From positions 104,387,759 to 104,451,758 of the forward strand of contig NC_080578.1 of NCBI RefSeq assembly GCF_029962835.1: DNA of 64,000 bases, in the 5' to 3' direction. The notes under the pieces are model-generated. The model saw nothing but the letters and a program-made list of their open reading frames with translations. It had not been told where the DNA came from and made no database searches. Source of the stretch: Magnolia sinica (Eukaryota; Streptophyta; Magnoliopsida; Magnoliales; Magnoliaceae). The translations under genes were made by a program, and so were the position numbers. Shown here in pieces: positions 35,106 through 48,700 of the stretch (positions are counted from its first letter, which is position 1; each line of letters begins with the position of its first letter).

Positions 35106-35751
35106 AAAGTTGGTTTTTGAAACTTAAAATTTTTTTCAAGTCGAGCCCGGGTGAGTTAACTCAGATCGAGCCTCAACTCAAACTGACTCGGATCGAACCA
35201 GCTCGGTGACTTGGTTATATTAATATGGATACTGCTCACCTAGTGTTTAATGAAATGACTCAATGAAGTGTTGGAGAGGAAGGAATGGATATGATGGGTA
35301 CTGTTTGATTTTGAAGCTGATCTCTGAATGTTTGATGAAGTACATGTAAAATATTGTAACTATTTTGCATTTTATGATAAATTGAAGATGCTTCTAAGTG
35401 TTTAAACATCGCACATGCTCGAACTCGGCTCAAATTGGCCCGAGTTGTTGACTGAATCAAGCCGAGCTAGCCAGATTGGCTCGAGGACCGACCCGACCCG
35501 AGTTCAAGCTGAGGTAAGCTATTGGCCAAGCCGAGTCAAGTTGTGCCAAGCTCAACTTGGTTTAACTCGTGTATAGCTCTAACCATGAGGTCGAGCGCAT
35601 GAAACCTAAACATAAGGTCGAGTCATGTCTTGGCATGAGCCATTGGATAATAAATTTTCAAAATATAGCGTGGAGATGCCATCGCTAGAAAAAAAAGGCA
35701 AAATCGGATAAATTAGCATTATACAATCTTGGCAGTGTTGCCATCACAAAT
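35106..35751. other. Degenerate CGAG/TCAACTCG-rich repeat, no gene
   Basis: AGCTCGGCTCAAATTGG-type sequence resembling the low-complexity repeat blocks at 44480-44680 and 51560-51960. No coding frame is supported. Confidence 0.5.
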
Positions 35752-36172
35752 TTTGTGGGGGCCTCCATGATATATGTATTATATCCACACCGTCTGTTTT
35801 AAGAGATCATTTTAGGGCAAGAGTGCAAAACTGAGGTAGATCTAAAGCTTAAGTGGATCACAACACAAAAGTTGTGGGGATAATAATGCTCACTGTTGAA
35901 ACCTTTCTATGACCCATCATGATGTTTATTTTCCATCCAAACTGTAATGTTACACAAAACTGGATAAAGGGACCAAACAAATATCATCTTGATCCAAAAG
36001 TTTTGTGGCCCTAAGAAGTTTTTAATGGTAGGCGTTCAATCCCTACTACTATATGTGTTATGGTCCAGTTGAGCTTTGGATCTGATTAATTTTTGTGTTA
36101 ATACCCAACAATGATTTTGGCAAATGGATGGATGGTGTGGATATAATAGTTAGATCATGGTGGGGCCCACAT
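35752..36172. repeat. FB1 fold-back repeat
   Basis: Left end GTGGGGGCCTCCATGATATA, right end AGATCATGGTGGGGCCCACA. Inverted halves are present along the whole length. Confidence 0.75.
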
Positions 36173-36298
36173 AACTTGGTGACGGCAACACACCACCAAG
36201 TTCGGTGGCGTGTGGCACGCCATCCATTCCACTTCCGACATGGAAGGGAGCAGATTAGGTGTGGCCTTGGCCTAACCTAAGACAGTGCATCCCTTAAT

Positions 36299-36710
36299 CT
36301 GGGGCCCAACTTGATCTGCGTATTTTATACCCTCATAGGCCATCTGTTTTGGAAGACAATTTTAGGTCGTGATTTTAAAAATGAAGAAGATCCAATTCTC
36401 AGGTGAACCATATTATCGGAAACGATGGTGAATGAATATCTACCATTAAAAACTTCCCATGGCCCACTGTAACGTTTACTTCATGTTTATTTTCCATATA
36501 AACTGTTGATAAGTTGTATAAAAATGGATGAACGTGAAAAACAAATATCAGCTTCATCTAAATTTAAGCAACCCATTAATTGTCAGTCACAACTATTTCC
36601 TATGGTTTGGTTCACCTGAGAATTGGATCTGCTTCAGATTCTGAATCATATTCTAGAATGATCTATAAAGAACATATGGACAGTTCTTACGTCAATGTAG
36701 GCCTACGATA
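36299..36710. repeat. FB1 fold-back repeat
   Basis: Left end GGGGCCCAACTTGATCTGCG, right end TTACGTCAATGTAGGCCTAC. It is a diverged copy. Confidence 0.6.
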
Positions 36711-37388
36711 AGGCCGCGCTATCTTGGGTGAGGCCGGAGTTGCACCTAATTCACTCCCCATCCAAATAGCTTGTCACATGGACAGTTTAGATTTTACGCG
36801 CATATCAGAGGAGATAAGTTCTAAAAAAGTTCTCACGATAACTAGGCAAGCGAGCATTTCCCTACACGCGCACACACACACATACATACACAAACCCATA
36901 GCCTGTGTTGAAACTCTTGTGTGTTTATTTTCGAGGCATGAGTAATGACCTAATATTAACAATCTTTTCTTACAAAAATTTTAAGAAAATTTACTGTCAT
37001 TTCCTTTTATATATCCTAAATGGATATTTAATTTTAAAAATAGTTAGAGATTGATTTCAAATCAAGTACAATTTATTACAAACCAATTTAATATTCCTTA
37101 GAATCATACGAAATCTAAGGTGGCCCCTAACAAATAGACTGATCAAATTATGGATTGAACCTATTTTATGCAAATGATCTTGACAGTCTATATTAAAGGT
37201 GATTAATCATAGGGTCACGGTTGTCGGATGAGTGTAAGGTTTGCATGGCCGCGCATGAAAACTATGCTAGACCTAATGGATGGTCTTGATCAATCGAGTT
37301 GTATAAGTATCCCAATGCAACTAGGAGCACCATAAGTAAGTGCTCTCGGTGCATCTCTTGGTGGCCAATCTACCCAGTTATTTTGGAC

Positions 37389-37420
<32 letters not shown>

Positions 37421-38130
37421 CACAAGATCCAACATGATGGTCTTTGCAACAATTCCACATGTGAGAAAGGCCCAGGAAAATGCATCAACGTGGAAAATTC
37501 CTTCATCCAATGGACAGGCTGTTCTGATTTTATTTTTAAAATTAAGAAAAACAAGTCTCATGAATTGAATTTCTTGATCTTCTTACTTCTTCTTGGGTTT
37601 TGATGGACTTAATGGTTTGACTAATTTTCATTGAAAGAGTTTTGTATTTTAGACCACTCATCAGGGTGGTCCCACTTGGGGTGGGTCACAATTTACAAAA
37701 CAAATGTGCAGAGCTGAAGAAAGCTGGCTTAAACTTTTTTTAGCCGTTCACCTTTTTTTAAAACATCATGGCCCAACTAATGAGTGCACCGGCCTAATTT
37801 TTCGGTAGGAGATCTTCAAGGTTAGACTCACTTGGTGGACGGCTCGGATATTGCAGCTGTTTGCCATGCTGGCACAATCTAGATGAATTCTGGTCATCCA
37901 CATAGGCTTGGATGATTTGTACTAGGTCCCAGGCCTATTCAAAATACTGATTTCGCCCGGCCCATTGCCAGCCCTACATTCATTGTGTGGACATTCATAT
38001 CAATGGTCTGGATCAAGTTTCATTAACCAAATCCAAATCTGATCATGAATAATCTGGAGAGAGAATCAATGGAGAAGATGTGCAAAAGGTAGTTGATCAC
38101 ATGTAGATAGAAGTGCGTACGTAGAACATT
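36711..38130. other. Gene-free AT-rich stretch with microsatellites
   Basis: It contains a CACACACA run (about 36867-36885) and a (TA)n then (CA)n microsatellite at 37389-37424. No coding frame longer than about 90 codons and no recognisable protein. Confidence 0.5.
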
Positions 38131-38337
38131 CGTACCATGAAAATAGTGGGCCCCACCATGAAGATCATCTGGTGTAAAAATCAGGCTGGGAGGCTCATCA
38201 GGTGTTCCCACCATTAGAATCAACGGACAACCAACCATCTGAATGAATGTACGGTTGAGGCTGACCTGATGAATGGACCTGCCTGATTTTTGAGCCATGT
38301 GATTTTGATGGTGGGGCCCATCATTTTCATGGTACCG
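38131..38337. mobile_element. Small fold-back MITE (FB3)
   Basis: The left end CGTACCATGAAAATAGTGGG and the right end CCCATCATTTTCATGGTACCG are long inverted repeats, continuing into GGCCCCACC and GGTGGGGCC. Total length is about 207 bp. Confidence 0.8.
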
Positions 38338-41300
38338 ATCTTTCTAGATGCATTAAAGCCATTTAGTCAACACCCACAAAATTCAGACGTGTGTCATCCA
38401 CCTTCCAGAAGAAAATCCTTTCAAAGAAGACTTAAAACTCCTTGATTTTGGACAACAGAAAAGAACCGTCGTTTGGGTGACTTATTTTATATTCTGGCGG
38501 AATTTGATGGTCATCTGATATTTATTTATATTGACTATTCTCATTTTAACCGTTGATTGGATGTCCATTCGTCGTCCAATCAAATCATGTACAACGTTTT
38601 ATGTGATCTTAACATGCAATGTTTTATTTTTCACTGATGTGTTGCTTTTTAATTATTCCTAAGCCATGTAAAAGGTGGGCCACATCATAAAGATCGCCTT
38701 CATTAGGTGGGCCATACGTTCATAATCAATGTACAGCTGATGGTCTGAGCCAATATACGTGTGGTTGACCTGATGAGTAGATTGTTCCTATTTTAGCTCT
38801 AGGAAATTTTCAGAGATTGGATGTTACAACCAAGTGGCCCTTAAGCAGAAAATAAAAACCTTGTATGTTAAGCTAATTTGAATTATGACCCATAAAATGT
38901 GTGATCCAATATTTAAATTATCTAATTTGAGGCCCATGAACCAAAATTAATAAATGATTTTCACCATTAATCATATGGCTAGAATTTTCAAAAATAAATT
39001 TATACATGCAAATCATATATAAAACATGTTATAACCATTCATTTTTATTCTTTTCAAGAGATTTTATACTTTGTGAGCGGAAAGGAAAACAGATAAGGTT
39101 AAAAAAATCCATACCTTTGGCTCCACATTCACACCTAAATTGGTACTAAAGGGAATGTATTGCCGACTCATGTGACATCATCATGTTGGACCGTTCATAT
39201 ATTAGGCTGTCCATGAGGTGGGACGTAGCTGGCCCATAAATCTAATATTGGACGATCATAGCCATCCAATCAATGGACTGTGAATGGACATTTAAAAGGA
39301 GAGAGAAATGGTCCACGTACCTTCAACGAAAAAAAAAAAAAGTCCTCAGATGGGATGGTCAGTGTAGGGACCGTCCAAACTGAGGGACCTTTGGATGGGT
39401 ACCGTACATCAGGTCCACCAAATGGATTGCCCAAATCGTGTTAATCTTCATGTGTGTTGGATTTTTACTCAGGGCCCCTAAATCAAGTTGTGGTGAATGG
39501 AAAAAGGCAAGCTTTAAGAGTGCACACAAACTGTAGCTCGAGGGATCATCTCCACCGTACATGTGGTTCATCTTGGTGATCAACACCGTTGATATTTAGA
39601 TAGCTGCTATTGTTGTGTCTTAGACTCTTAGCGTACAAGGAAGCAATATCAAGTCAAGGACACTGACCTGATGGCACCTTCGGTGCGTACAAACCGTTGG
39701 AACTAATGGGCCAAAATCTTCCAGATGTAAGTTGTTTTTTTTTTTTTTTTTCTTTTCTGTAGGGTGGGGGGTGTGTGAAGTTTCTAGCCGTTCAATCTTG
39801 GCTCTTAAATGCATTGCTTTTTTCTTCTGTTTTTTCGGTTAAGCATCTACTTTTAGGGGAGCTATTTAATACTCCGGCTGCCTGTGTACCTTGATACGTA
39901 GGCACTTTGAAATTTTCGGCATCCTTCAGCTCATATTAAACGCAACTTACCGTAGCTAGTCATAGTCCTGAGATTAAATTGGTAGTAAAAATCTAACATC
40001 TGATTCGTTGATAGTACGGTTGGAAATTGGACGGTGAATATTTTTATTTTAACCGTCCAATAAATGTTCACTCATCAGATGCTTAAATAATCAAATAAGC
40101 CTAATTCATGGTTCGTGATAAGTCTAATCTGGGACCCATAATTTTAGACGGTTTAAATTGAATTTCTTGCCCAACCCTTTATTTCTTGTATGGTGGCCCA
40201 CATGAATTGTGGATGGTGATTATTTTTGGCACCGGATACTAACATCGAAAGACACATTTGATGGACGGAGTGGATGTCACGAAAACAACAAAGTGGGCCC
40301 ACGAAGCTTTGCAGAGGACTCCTGTCCTCAACCACAATGTTTTCCAAGTCCATGCCCCACCCTGAGTGGGGCCCAACTGACTAATTGGGTGTGGTACCAA
40401 ACGTGGGCGATAAATAACAATATCTTTGTATATCTCATCGTCCACGCCATCTGTACGTTGGGATGATGGCCGTTTTATTCCACCTGTCCTATCTTTCGTC
40501 ACATATTAAAGTGAAGGGTACAGATTAGGTGAGGCTGGGGTCATAGCTGAATGTGTGAGTCCCTGACGCCCATTTGTTTTGTCGGCTCATTTTATATAAC
40601 TGTTTGAGAACCGAATAAAATACGATTCAAATTTACATAAAAAATATTCTTGCAAAAGAGCTTACAAAACAAAGCGTAGAGTAATACACTATTAAAATAA
40701 AAATTATAAAATAAAATCTTACCAATTCAAACAAGCCAATTCTATTTCCAAAGCCTAAGCCATGCCTTTAAATCTTAAGAATGAATTAGAAAGTTTTAAT
40801 ACATCTCTTTCATTCCATAATCACAATCACACTTAATATAAATATTATCACAATCGAAATAGAAAATAAATTCCACGCTTGCATAGTTCTACACACATTT
40901 TACTACATCAAGCTCTTTCAATACCATTGAGTAGCAACACTGAAACATTCCAACAACTAACATGGATTTATTAAATTTTCTCGTTCGAATGTATATGCGG
41001 AGAGCATGGTGTATTTTTCCATGGCATCAACGGACCCTTATCAAGGAGAGATTTAAGATATCAACAACGGATCCAAATCTCGGGATTGAATACCCACCAT
41101 TAAAAACTTATTGTGGGCCATACCATACCATGTGGGTTGGAAGTTATTCGATGGAGAGACCATACCTTGTGGTCGGTCCAACCAGCTGGACGATTCTTTT
41201 CCTAGAACATATCCGTCCAGTGTTTGGAGCCGACCATAGCCACTTCTTCTCGGCTGTTTTCGTGTGCGTTTTCACCATCTCTTAAATGGTTGTTAACTCA

Positions 41301-41547
41301 CCAACTGAACACGTGGCATACGTTTCTTTCAAACCAGACCGTCTAAATCATGAGACCCGTTGCAGATGGAGCATATATTATATATAAGGCTGAGTGGACA
41401 ACCTAACCATTTCAATTAGTTGCAGCGGCCACTGAATGGACAGTGAAAAAGAGATATTCAACGGAACCGAATCCATGACATGCACGATCTAGATTGGAAG
41501 CGGATTGCGTACTGAGTAACTCAGTACCCTAATCGTACTGAGTAAAC
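38338..41547. other. Gene-free stretch with decayed repeats
   Basis: It holds a partial copy of the AT-rich ACACAGGCACTT family (about 39850-40180), an FB1 fragment (about 40190-40320) and another (about 41065-41150), with poly-T/poly-A runs near 39330 and 39732. Nothing looks like a host exon. Confidence 0.5.
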
Positions 41548-41825
41548 TCTGTGGGGTCCACCGTTTATTTATTTGTTTTATCCACTCCTACACTGTTTAT
41601 ATTTAAATCGAAGGTAGCGTGGTCAGACAGCATATTGCTGATAGGTTGGGTTAACCGGTATATCACCGTACGTTTCATTAATTAATCTCTATGATAGATG
41701 ATGGAAGCGGATTGGCTGGTGTACCACATACCACTGACTGGGTGGTGTGGATACGTGTTCGTGCAACGACGAGCGCTGACACTCGCTACGAGTGGTAGGA
41801 GCGGTTCAGAGGAGATCAAAGTTAC

Positions 41826-42235
41826 ATGGGCACCACGATGATGTATTTTTTATATCCACACCGTAAATCCATTTGGTGAGATCATTTTAGGTCATGAGCC
41901 CAAAAATGAGTTATATTTAAAGATCAAGTGGACCACACCACAAATAGCAGCAGGACAATGATTTTGACCGTCAAAACATTCGTAGAGCACAAGATAATGT
42001 TTATTTTCCATCCAATCTGTTTAACCGGTCACAGTGACCTGGATGAAAAGGAAAATCAAATATCATATTGATGCAAAATTTATATGAACCTCCAAAAGGA
42101 TTTCAATGACAGACATTCTATACCCCAATGTGGTCCACTATATCTTTGGATCTATCTTATTTTTCAGCTCAAGACTTGAGACGGGGTGGTTTGGACATAA
42201 CACATACCTCATTATGGACTTATACCTCATTATGG
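41826..42235. repeat. FB1 fold-back repeat with small duplication at right end
   Basis: Left end GGGCACCACGATGATGTATT with ATATCCACACCGTAAATCCA. The right end includes ACATACCTCATTATGGACTT, then a second TATACCTCATTATGGACTT. It runs into a (GT)n(TA)n microsatellite. Confidence 0.65.
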
Positions 42236-42244
42236 ACTTGTAGA

Positions 42245-42246
<2 letters not shown>

Positions 42247-42281
<35 letters not shown>
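42247..42281. repeat. (GT)n(AT)n microsatellite
   Basis: A run of about eight GT followed by about ten AT units. It is the left flank of the FB2 copy at 42284-42830. Confidence 0.9.
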
Positions 42282-42283
42282 GG

Positions 42284-42827
42284 GAAAAGGTACTATGCGC
42301 TCCACCTCATGAGTATGTCCCATGAGGTCGAGCTGTGTGGGCCCCACCATGATGCGTTTCGAACATCTACCCCATCAGTCAGATGCACCATTCCCTCATG
42401 GGCCTAGGTCTCAAAAATTAATTCAATCCGTGACTTTTGTGGGCCACACCACATACAGAAGTGGGGAGGGGCCATGCACCATTAAAACATTCATAATCAT
42501 TTTTTGGGCCCCCTGAGATGTGGTTTGCAAATCCAGCCCATCCATTATGTGTTTCCCACTTGGATCAGGGTTCAGACCAAGTTTCAGCAGCATTCAAAAC
42601 TCAGGTGGGCCCCACCAAGTTCTTTTATATGTTTTAACGGTGTCTTCACATGATTTTAGATGGTGTGGCCCACCTGAGTTCCGTATACGGATGATTTTTG
42701 GGATATCCCATAATTTAGAGAGGACCCATCAAATGCACGGTGTTGATGGTTGACACGCATCACGGTGGGGCCCACACAGCTCGACCTCATGGGAGCTTAT
42801 CATGAGGTCGAGCGCATAGTACCTTTT

Positions 42828-42830
<3 letters not shown>
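42284..42830. repeat. FB2 fold-back repeat, complete copy between TA microsatellites
   Basis: Left end AAAAGGTACTATGCGCTCCA then CCCATGAGGTCGAGCTGTGT. Right end CACAGCTCGACCTCATGGGA then GAGGTCGAGCGCATAGTACC. The ends are near-perfect inverted repeats of about 60 bases with an inner small palindrome (CCTCATGAGTATGTCCCATGAGG). (TA)n runs flank both sides (42259-42281 and 42832-42871). Confidence 0.85.

Positions 42831-42831
<1 letters not shown>

Positions 42832-42871
<40 letters not shown>
42832..42871. repeat. (TA)n microsatellite
   Basis: About 20 TA units directly right of the FB2 copy. Confidence 0.95.
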
Positions 42872-42874
<3 letters not shown>

Positions 42875-44028
42875 GATTAATTAAATTAATTGCAAGTAGG
42901 TGAGTGTAACACTTCAACTTAATTAAATTACCAAATGGTATAGTTTAAAAGCTCCAAAAATAAAATACATAGTGTGCTTAAATTGAACCATCCACACGGT
43001 GGACAACTTTAGTTAGTAACGAAAGGAAAAAGATTGCATCGAACTAGAGTTGTAATTGACCCTTTTGTTAGACACCCGATGGATGGTTTAAATGAGTAGA
43101 TAATTGCATGGTCAGATCCAGTATTACCCAATCTAGTTTTATACCACGACTCATCACGGTACTAGACAAGCCGACCGCGGTTGTCAGATCTGTTAACCAC
43201 GGTCAATGGTTGATCTTGATCAAACAAATCCACATTAATTAGATCAAATTCTTCAATCAATCATATTTTGTGTTAATGACCCACAAATAGTGGGTATTTG
43301 TGGGTCCCACGTTTGTGAAAGTCAAATTTGAGATAAACCATGTGCACGTGTATGAAGCATAACACTCCACTGGAGTATCCAATAACCATTCTCCCTACTA
43401 AGTTTGATTATAATCTGTCCTCTTCGTATCAGATTCCTACCAGGCAGAGTAGATAGCCATGCCGGGGTCCACCGTAGATAAATCAAAATCTCTAAATTTA
43501 TGTGGATTTACGCTAACCTCTGATTAGTGGACAATTGTTTGTTGATCAGTGGACATTTTTTTATTAATTAGTGGACGTTTGTTTGTTGAACGTTGATTTT
43601 TTTTCCCATTCTTTTAACCGTACATTAGATGTCCACTCCGTATATCTGTTTCAAAATATTATAATAAACTATAATAATAATAAGAAATAACAATATACAA
43701 CAATCAATTAGGACACTACTGTTTAAGCCGTTTCTGAACCAAAAAGCCTTCCGTACCAGTTTGGCGATTTTGGTGTAGTGTTAGTGAACATTTTTTTTTA
43801 TTAATTAGTGGATGCTTGTTTGTTGAACTTTGATTTTTTTTTCCCCTTTTTTTAACCGTACATTAGATGTCCATAAATTGCCATATTAGAATTTATTGGC
43901 ACTAGAACCGTATATAAATCATGTTTTATTCGCAGCACGTAAAACACCCAAACTCTATGGGGTCCACTAAGTTATGTGAAATCTACAACCATTAGTTAGA
44001 CCGTACGTGCATATAGAAAATAAAGGGT
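42872..44028. other. Gene-free stretch with local duplication
   Basis: AT-rich. A segment with GTGGACGTTTGTTTGTTGAA, then a T-run and AACCGTACATTAGATGTCCA (about 43550-43640) recurs at about 43805-43875. No protein is recognised. Confidence 0.5.
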
Positions 44029-44478
44029 GATTAAAGGGGACATTTGATTGGTCCCCTTTAAGTGATGGGATATCCGAAAAATTAGCCATATACAGAACTT
44101 AGATGAGTCATACCATCTAAAGCCATATGAATACATGTCTAAAATATATAAAAGCACTTGATGGGGCCCACCTAAGTTTTGGATGCGACTAAAACTTGGT
44201 CTGACCCATCCAAGTGGGACACACACAATGGATGAGCTCGATTTGTAAACCACATCTCAATGAGCCCAATAAATGATTATGAATGTTTTAATGTGAGGGT
44301 AACCCCTCTCAACTGTTGTATGTGGTGTGGCCTACCCAAACCACATGGAATGGTGCATCTAACTGATAGGGTAGATGTTCGACACACCATGGTGGGGCCC
44401 ACACAACTCAACCTCATGAAAAGTTCCCACGAGGTTGACCTCATAGTACAATTTCCATATATATATATATATATATAT
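44029..44478. repeat. FB2 fold-back repeat (left-truncated) followed by (TA)n
   Basis: Right end CTCAACCTCATGAAAAGTTC, then CACGAGGTTGACCTCATAGT, then a (TA)n run (44458-44478). The interior matches the FB2 copies at 34631 and 42284, in reverse orientation. Confidence 0.7.
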
Positions 44479-44479
44479 A

Positions 44480-45360
44480 CGAGTCAAGTTTTGAATCAAG
44501 TCAAGTCACTAACTAGTTGGATTTTAGGTCGAGTCAAGTGACTGGGTGACCCAATCTCAACTTGGTTTGAGTTTGAATTGAATGAACTCTACTCGGTTCG
44601 GATGGACTCACCCCTTAGGTTCAAATCAAGACGGGTTTGAACGAGTTGGGCGAGTCCAGCCGTCCCGTACCTAGCTGATCTACATATCAACTCAAGTCAC
44701 ACCTGTATAATATTGGTCCCAGAGTAAATAATCCAACATTAAGAAGAAAAATAGATTTAACGATCTCAACCTCCAATGATCAGGTATTTGCTTGTTGAAT
44801 TCCAACCATTGACTTTTTTTCAACCGTCCATCAAACATTAGCCAATCAGCCATCCATCTATAATGGGACCCGTTATTTTGGATAGCTTAATTTCCCAGTG
44901 CAATCTTTCAGTGCCTGAGTATCAAGTATCAACCAGCCCAGAGCATTAAAAAAAATAAAAAAATCTTTGAACTTGAATCGCTAATCCTTTATATTTGAAC
45001 AGTGCATTTACGGGAATGCCATGTATACTAGTAATGAAAGCATGTGTATGACGAAACATATTCCGGCAGAGTATATATAATGAGAAATTACATGATACTC
45101 AGTTCGTTAATGACGCTTGATACACATGCACTGACTAGGTTGTGCAGCCCATCATAGCCTACGATCAGATTGGTTGCTCAGTCCCAACATCTGATTGGTA
45201 AAACACTTGTAGTAATAGGACCGTAGATTTTTTCATTATTAACCGTTAAATAAATGGTCATCAATCCGATAGTGAGATAATCAAAAGAAGCTTAATTTTC
45301 GTTCATGATACATCTATAATGGATACCATAAATTGGACGGTTTGATTTGAGTAATTGTAT
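44480..45360. other. Gene-free stretch with degenerate CGAGTCAAG repeat and AT-rich MITE-like blocks
   Basis: GAGTCAAGT-rich degenerate repeat to about 44680, then blocks resembling the ACACAGGCACTT family (about 44720-44950 and 45080-45385). Confidence 0.45.
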
Positions 45361-45674
45361 GACACGTGTGCAATTCTAATGTGAGAGAGTAGCATCCATC
45401 AGATTCATGAATTTTAAAGAGGGAGCCACATGCTACCTGGCCCATATTTAAATAGTAGTGGGAAATGGGAAAGGAGCGAGGCGTCTTCTGGAAATTCTGC
45501 TTACTTCAAACAAACCCCCGAAGAAACATAGAAAATTAAAAGCATTTCATTATCGCCGACCCTTTCCACCAACGACTCTCTTCTAACTGCCTCCCTTCTA
45601 ACAACGTAGTTTTCAATCTCTCTCCATTAAAACCCCAGACATCCCCACCACCCCTCCATCAACCTTCCCTTCTT

Positions 45675-45675
<1 letters not shown>

Positions 45676-45750
<75 letters not shown>
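45676..45750 (+). promoter_or_regulatory. Long (CT)n(GT)n tract in the leader of the EGF-like gene
   Basis: About 30 CT units followed by about six GT units end some 35 bases before the ATG at 45786. CT/GA tracts are common in plant 5' UTRs and core promoters and can bind GAGA-type (BBR/BPC) factors; whether this one is transcribed is inference. Confidence 0.6.
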
Positions 45751-45785
45751 ATAAGGAGGAAAAGAAGAAGAACAGAGGAGGAAAG

Positions 45786-48700
45786 ATGGGTTTGGGTGTT
45801 CTCATATCTTACTTGGCAGCCTCTTTCCTCTTCATACAACCAATCGTAGCATCAGACCACGCCTTATCTCCTGTTTTTGCTCCTGTTTTTAGTACTGCCT
45901 CTCTCTCTCTCTCTCTCTCTCTCCACACGTGCATATGTATGTATGTCTATACATGATTATGTGTATCTCCCAATCTCTCCACACACACGTGTATGTGTGT
46001 ATGTTTTTATATAGAAGAATGCTCACATGCGCACCTTCTTACACGAGCACCTGTGTGCGCCTTTACATACATGTCATGGGCACAGAATCTGAATGGTCCA
46101 TGTGATGCGGCTTCCCTTGAAACCTCACAAGCCCAACTTTCAGCCAGGTATAGAACTCTTTTGGGCTATGACAAAAGGAAATAGTTTTCTCTTAATTTGC
46201 ATTTCTCTTTACCATGGTCCACTAGAGTTTTGAATCAGGCTGAAAATTTAGCCCATATGGCTTCAAGGGTGCCGCATCACGTGGACCATTCAAATTTTGT
46301 GTCCATGACAGGTGTGGGTGCTTATGTAAGAAGGTGTGCAAGCCTGCGCACTTTCTTATATATATGAGCAATATGCACACTTTTACACACGTGCACACCT
46401 TTACACATGTGTCATGGGCAAAGAATCTAAACAGTTGATGCAAAGGTGTGCACGGTGCTCATAAGCATTCCTCTTTTATATATCTATATGTTTGATTGTA
46501 TGTCTTTCTTTTGAATTTTTGTACATGGGTTTTATTTTTGGTTGGTGTGGTTGTACACATACCTACAGATGTGAATGTTTATAGACACATGCATGTATGT
46601 GTCTACAGTGCTATGTGTGTAAACTTCTATAGATGTTTATGCAGTGTCTCTAAACAAACAAATGTATCTATGTATGTATGTCTGCACATAAACATGCATG
46701 TATGTCTATCGTCTCATTTGCTACATGGGTTTTATTTTAGTTATTGGATGCATGTTAATGTCCATTTCTATTTATATGTATGTAGTATGTCTACATAGAT
46801 GCATCATATGTATGTATGACTACACATACATACATATGCATGTGTCTATATACACACGTGTGCATATGTGAGTGTCTTTATTTATTTTTATTTTTATTTT
46901 TTGGGCTTTGATGGTTGAAATTGGTACATGGGTTGTATGTTAGTAATATTGGTTTTTTGTTGGTGGGTGTGATTGTTTCAGATGGTATATGTGATGCAAT
47001 TGAGTGTGGAAAGGGGACTTGCAATGCTTCTTCGAATTTCACGTTTACATGCGAATGCAATCCAGGGTGGAGTCAGTTCCATATTGGTGATGACTTCAAG
47101 TTCATGCCCTGTGTTATTCCCAACTGTAAGATCTCTTACTTCTCTATTATCTCTGCGCGTGGCAATGGGTAAAGATAGTGCTAGAGTGAGATTAGTCCTG
47201 GTCAGGCCCTACAACTCTAAGCCTCGGCTCTAACCATGTACTAGAGCTCTAAGACCTTGCCCTAGCTTGACCCAAGCCCTAATGCACATCAAGGCTCAAG
47301 GTCAAGCATGTGGAGGGGTTATGATGAAATTTGATTGGGTCATGAAATTCTATTAACCACATATTCAATGTAACAACTTTCAAGCATATTCTGCGTGACT
47401 CCATCTCTATTAATAGCATAAGGCTCAATCAAATTTCATCGTATCCCAACACCACCAAACTATATGGTAGGAGCTACCATGCAATCTGCAACCTTATGTG
47501 AGAAGCATGTCCACGGTGATGTGGGTGAAACTTTCACAGGTCGAACCCCTTAATCAGGTAAGCCACTTCTCATTCATTTTAGGAACTAAAAATCATTGAA
47601 AATCCAGAAGTCAGTAAGCCACACTATAAGAAAATGGCTGGAATGGAATACTCATTGTTAGTTTGTGCAAGGCCCATTGTGATGTCTACGTTCATTTGTC
47701 TAACTTTGCCTCATAAGATAAAACACATCCTAAAAGGTCATGTAATATTTCAAATTCCTGTGGGACCTAACAAGTGAATTTAGAGATTTTAGGTACAATT
47801 CCTTCACAGTGACCCACTTACTGTTGAATCAGAACCACAAAAAGGGGTTGTATGAATGGGGTGGATCTGATGCATCTAAAGTCGTTCTCTAGAAGTAGCT
47901 CCGGTCAACCTAACAAGTCATGTACGGTTTCTGTTTGAAAAATCCAACCATGGCTATTTTGCTGACGTGAACGGATGAATTGATGTTAATGAGATCACTC
48001 TGTTCAGCAGGTGGGCCGCGTTTGGACATATACCAAAACAAGGAGAGAGGATTAGGTGAGGACCTGACTATGGGGCCCACCTCGTTGTATGTGTCCTATA
48101 TCCATGCCATCCATCAGTTTTCTAAACTCATCTTAAAGTATGGCTTCAAAAATGAAGCATATCCAAATCTCAAGTGGACCACACAGTAGGGATTGAACAC
48201 CCACCGTTAAAAATATGTTGGGGCCAACAAAAGTTTTGTATCAACCTGATATTTATGTTTTCCCTTCATCTAGGCCTGTGTGACCTTATCAACAGGTTGA
48301 AGACAAATAAATATTACGGTGGGCCCTAGGAATTTTTTAGACTATGCTGTAAAATGAGATGGAAAAACTAATGGACGGCATGGATATACAACACACATAC
48401 ATCAAGGTGGGCCCCACAGTCAGGCCCCCTCTACTAAGCTGTTACCGGGCCTCACTTAATCCGCTTCCAAAAAAAGCATGCTGATTCAAAACTCAGGTAG
48501 ACTGCACCACGGGAAATTGAGATGTGCGTAGGGTGTACTGTGGTGTGTGTATTCCATCCAATCCGCTCATCTGACGTCCCACACTAGGATGAATAGATTC
48601 CCCAAAAATTAGGACATTTTAAGACTCATGTGGACCACACCATGTGAATTTAAGAGTTTTCTGGCATTATCTTACACCATCGCCTGTTAAGTAGCCCAAC

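Noticed and set aside
45677-45738. CT tract as a possible retroelement tail
   Set aside because: No target duplication or element body adjoins it, and it is a clean dinucleotide microsatellite just ahead of a well-supported start codon.
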